Source of the DNA: Desulfobacterales bacterium
Lineage (GTDB): Bacteria; Desulfobacterota; Desulfobacteria; Desulfobacterales; JAUWMJ01
Assembly: GCA_030613225.1 (NCBI GenBank)
Contig: JAUWMJ010000146.1
Coordinates: 1-7,418, forward strand
DNA length: 7,418 bases
Direction: 5' to 3'
The stretch's first letter is position 1, and each line of letters begins with the position of its first letter. Below the pieces are notes generated by a model that was not told the DNA's origin, did no database searches, and was given only the letters and a program-made list of their open reading frames with translations. The position numbers were made by a program, and so were the translations under genes. This document shows positions 5,759-7,418 of the stretch, in pieces.

Positions 5759-5779
5759 CCGCCAAAATGCTGTGGCGGA
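5758..5779. repeat. Perfect 7-bp hairpin TCCGCCA / TGGCGGA
   Basis: Arms 5758-5764 and 5773-5779 flank an 8-nt loop directly after the heptamer array. No T-tract follows on either strand, so it is not a standard terminator. It might still protect the 3' end of the uspA-like transcript. Confidence 0.5.
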
Positions 5780-5795
5780 CGTGTTGCGTGTTGTT

Positions 5796-5819
5796 AAAAA
5801 ACGGAAATAATCCTTTTTT
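5796..5819. terminator. Possible bidirectional terminator between convergent genes
   Basis: AAAAAA-C-GGA (5796-5805), a 5-nt loop and TCC-TTTTTT (5811-5819) form a weak AT-rich hairpin with one bulged C and T-tracts on both strands. The position between the plus-strand uspA-like gene and the minus-strand FMN gene fits a shared terminator. The GC core is only 3 bp, so the call is tentative. Confidence 0.35.
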
Positions 5820-5858
5820 ATTACTTGTGAACGGTAACCTGAAACTAGTAAAAGGAAT

Positions 5859-6878
5859 TTAGACGGATTCGTTAAATAAAATAGCTCTGTCAACAGATGT
5901 TATATCATTGCATCCGGTCAGGATCATAGATTGAATAAGTTCAGATTTGATCTCGTCGATATATTTTTCTACTCCTTCTTGAAGACCACCGATTGCGGCA
6001 ATTGAAAAAGGACGTCCTATCATCACGGCATCAGCACCGAGAGCCAGCATCTTTAAAACATCACCTCCTGATCTTATCCCGCCGTCAGCCATAATTGCGA
6101 TTTGCCTCCCAACGGCTTTTGAGATATTGGGGAGTACTTCCGCAACACCTGGTGTGTGATCGAAGACTCTACCACCATGGTTGGATACAACGATTCCGGA
6201 AGCACCAACATCCACCGCAAGTTTAGCATCATCAGGAGTCATTATACCTTTTAAGATAAACTTCATGGAAGTTGCTTCTATAATTTTTCGCAGTTTTTCA
6301 GGTGGTCTTGGAATTACAGGGCGACCCATCAGCTTCAGTGTGGTAAGGCCCGATGCGTCTATATCCATTCCAACAATTGAAGCTCCGGTCTTTTTGACTT
6401 TTTCAAGTTTAAGATAAAGCTCATTGTCTTCCCATGGCTTAATAAAAGGAATCCCAGCTCCTTTTAAGGACTTAATGGCGGCAAATCCTTCTTCATGGAT
6501 GAAATCGGGGACACCATCTCCACAGCATCCTAAAATTTCTTTTTTATGACATCCTCTAAGTACTGCATTTATATAATCTTTCTCTGTAATTTTACCGCCC
6601 ATATTAAATGAGACACCACCTATTGGTGCTGCAAGTACAGGGAGATCCAGATTTTTCCCCAGTATCGTTATACGTGTATCAGGAGTAGTAACATGGTGAA
6701 TAAGCTTCATGTTAAATCGAAGACTGGAAAGGGCGTTTATATTTGCTTTAAAAGAAGCCCCAGTGCCTACCCCACCCATTCCTGGAACTTCACCGGCACA
6801 TGCCTTCCCATTACATACCGGGCATACCCTGCAAAAGCCTTCCATCAATTTTTTAGCATTTTCCCGTATTTCTTTCAT
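5859..6878 (-). CDS. FMN-dependent alpha-hydroxy-acid dehydrogenase family protein with Cys-rich N-terminus
   Basis: This 339-residue (beta/alpha)8 flavoenzyme belongs to the family of lactate, glycolate and mandelate oxidases/dehydrogenases. FMN and catalytic landmarks, numbered from the ATG at 6878, are LPVLAAPIGG (79-88), LKGI with K210, SNHGGR with H234 and R237 (the usual catalytic base and substrate arginine), ADGGIRSGGDV (264-274) and MIGRPF (286-291). The N-terminus carries C16, C19, C22 and C27 (FCRVCPVCNGKAC), a CX2CX2CX4C arrangement. This might bind an Fe-S cluster or zinc and is absent from classical glycolate oxidase. The substrate cannot be predicted. ATG 6878 is preferred to the TTG at 6881 (340 residues); the ribosome binding site AAAAGGAG (6889-6896) is 10 nt from the ATG and 7 nt from the TTG, so both remain possible. 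It is probably transcribed alone. Confidence 0.9.
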   Translation of the reverse strand: MKEIRENAKKLMEGFCRVCPVCNGKACAGEVPGMGGVGTGASFKANINALSSLRFNMKLIHHVTTPDTRITILGKNLDLPVLAAPIGGVSFNMGGKITEKDYINAVLRGCHKKEILGCCGDGVPDFIHEEGFAAIKSLKGAGIPFIKPWEDNELYLKLEKVKKTGASIVGMDIDASGLTTLKLMGRPVIPRPPEKLRKIIEATSMKFILKGIMTPDDAKLAVDVGASGIVVSNHGGRVFDHTPGVAEVLPNISKAVGRQIAIMADGGIRSGGDVLKMLALGADAVMIGRPFSIAAIGGLQEGVEKYIDEIKSELIQSMILTGCNDITSVDRAILFNESV

Positions 6879-6888
6879 CAAGAATAAA

Positions 6889-6896
6889 CTCCTTTT
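6889..6896 (-). promoter_or_regulatory. Ribosome binding site for the FMN enzyme gene
   Basis: AAAAGGAG on the minus strand is a strong Shine-Dalgarno match. It lies 7 nt before a TTG (6881) and 10 nt before the adjacent in-frame ATG (6878), so it does not settle which of the two starts is used. Confidence 0.7.
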
Positions 6897-6963
6897 ATTC
6901 TATATTTACAAACACATCCTTTGGGCGGGGTCAGAGATAATTGGCTTTGCATGGGCAAACAAG

Positions 6964-7131
6964 AGTGACTAAAGTGAGCTAAAGTGACTAAAGTGTCTAA
7001 AGTTAAGGAATTCTGTCTATTTTATTATTATAAAAAAGATGGCTTGCCAGGGCGTAGCCAAAGGCGAAGACTGGAGCGGAGCGACACCATAACTTTAGGC
7101 ACTTTAGTTCACTTTAGTCACTTTAGACACT
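6964..7131. repeat. Palindromic repeat, AGTGACTAA nonamer family
   Basis: The left arm, 6964-7005, holds four units of the type AGTGACTAA (one is 10 bp) plus a final AGTTA. The right arm, 7090-7131, is the inverted form, also four units (one of 10 bp) plus the complement of AGTTA. Both arms are 42 bp, but the 10-bp unit occupies a different place in each. The 84-bp centre holds no convincing gene, only a small hairpin (7047-7074). The element lies between two minus-strand genes, in the upstream region of the FMN enzyme gene. Confidence 0.85.
7047..7074. repeat. Small hairpin in the centre of the nonamer palindrome
   Basis: CCAG (7047-7050) pairs with CTGG (7071-7074), and GCC (7057-7059) with GGC (7063-7065) across an AAA loop. 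It is GC-rich compared with the surrounding DNA and may be a separate repeat unit nested in the larger element. The pairing is modest. Confidence 0.35.
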
Positions 7132-7200
7132 TAAAAGCTCGTGTATCCGACAGCCCCTTCGAAAGGCAAATCAATTCCACGTCCTTCTGGCATGGATTCT

Positions 7201-7418
7201 TTACTTATTTTTATTCAACCAATCTTCGAGCAGTCTGAGACCTTCTTCCATGGAAACACGCGGAGAGTATCCAAGGTCTCTTCTTGCAGCACTGATATTA
7301 AACCAGTGGGAAGTGGCCAGTTCATTGGCCACAAACCGTGTCATGGGAGGTTCTTTCTTGATTTGCAGGATTTTGTAAAAGAACTCAAAGGCTGCACCCA
7401 GCAGCCACGCTGTTTGTT
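7201..7418 (-). CDS. NAD-dependent epimerase / 3-beta-hydroxysteroid dehydrogenase family protein, C-terminal part (partial)
   Basis: The last 71 residues of a minus-strand gene are present; the start and the NAD-binding Rossmann domain lie beyond the window. The visible part has a hydrophobic stretch AWLLGAAFEFFYKIL, then EPPMTRFVANELATSHWFN, then ISAARRDLGYSPRVSMEEGL and a terminal helix ending RLLEDWLNKNK. The pattern (PPMTRF, then SHWF-x-I-S-x-A-R-R-D-L-G-Y-x-P-R-V-S) is typical of extended short-chain dehydrogenases of the 3-beta-HSD and OleD-like (2-alkyl-3-oxoalkanoate reductase) groups. With only the C-terminus, the substrate cannot be fixed, and OleD is a possibility rather than a call. 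It ends with TAA at 7201-7203. No terminator hairpin is evident before the nonamer palindrome that ends at 7131. Confidence 0.85.
   Translation of the reverse strand, partial: QTAWLLGAAFEFFYKILQIKKEPPMTRFVANELATSHWFNISAARRDLGYSPRVSMEEGLRLLEDWLNKNK

Noticed and set aside
7130..7192. A 20-codon minus-strand open frame (MPEGRGIDLPFEGAVGYTSF) after the epimerase-family gene
   Set aside because: No Shine-Dalgarno sequence, very short, and its stop arises at the repeat border; it could be a gene remnant but nothing supports expression.
6984..7238. An 84-codon plus-strand open frame across the AGTGACTAA palindrome
   Set aside because: It is composed largely of repeat DNA, has no ribosome binding site and runs antisense into the end of the epimerase-family gene.
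7233..7242. CTGAGACCTT resembling the end of the MITE-like element
   Set aside because: Only about 10 bp match and they lie inside the conserved reading frame of the epimerase-family gene; no inverted partner nearby.

Overview
The window looks like a piece of a moderately AT-rich chromosome from a strictly anaerobic bacterium, most likely a Desulfobacterota sulfate reducer or syntroph (Desulfobacteraceae/Desulfosarcinaceae-like). This is an inference from gene content (a GatB-type amidotransferase, an ETF:quinone oxidoreductase with extra cysteines, a Cys-rich FMN alpha-hydroxy-acid enzyme, GAF/HD-GYP signalling) and from the palindromic intergenic repeats, which I associate from memory with that group. 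No 16S or other marker gene is present.

Layout. 1-75 is the 3' tail of gatB. 76-397 has no gene; it holds three short palindromic repeats. 398-2068 (+) encodes an electron-transfer-flavoprotein:quinone oxidoreductase. A 146-bp palindromic MITE-like element (2065-2210) starts at its last codons and supplies its stop codon. 2245-3807 (+) encodes a GAF-GAF-HD-GYP protein, a predicted cyclic-di-GMP phosphodiesterase. It overlaps by 47 bp, tail to tail, a minus-strand gene (3761-4897) for a DUF1189-like membrane protein with an extra N-terminal domain. 4898-5317 is a repeat mosaic followed by a promoter for a single-domain universal stress protein (5318-5710, +). A heptamer repeat and a possible bidirectional terminator separate that gene from the convergent FMN-dependent alpha-hydroxy-acid dehydrogenase-family gene (5859-6878, -). 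Another palindromic repeat (6964-7131) follows. The window ends inside a minus-strand NAD-dependent epimerase/3-beta-HSD-family gene (7201-7418, 5' end missing).

The genes do not form one operon or pathway: most are single units with alternating strands. ETF:quinone oxidoreductase passes electrons from flavoprotein dehydrogenases (for example acyl-CoA oxidation) to the quinone pool. The HD-GYP protein and UspA are signalling/stress functions. The FMN enzyme is a redox enzyme of unknown substrate.

The most unusual aspect is the intergenic DNA. Every non-overlapping gap contains a palindromic repeat, in at least five sequence families. Three of them share one plan: short tandem units of 7-10 bp in one arm and their reverse complement in the other. 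Some start at or inside stop codons, and some are nested in or flanked by other repeats. I see no CRISPR array, tRNA, rRNA, transposase or defence system.
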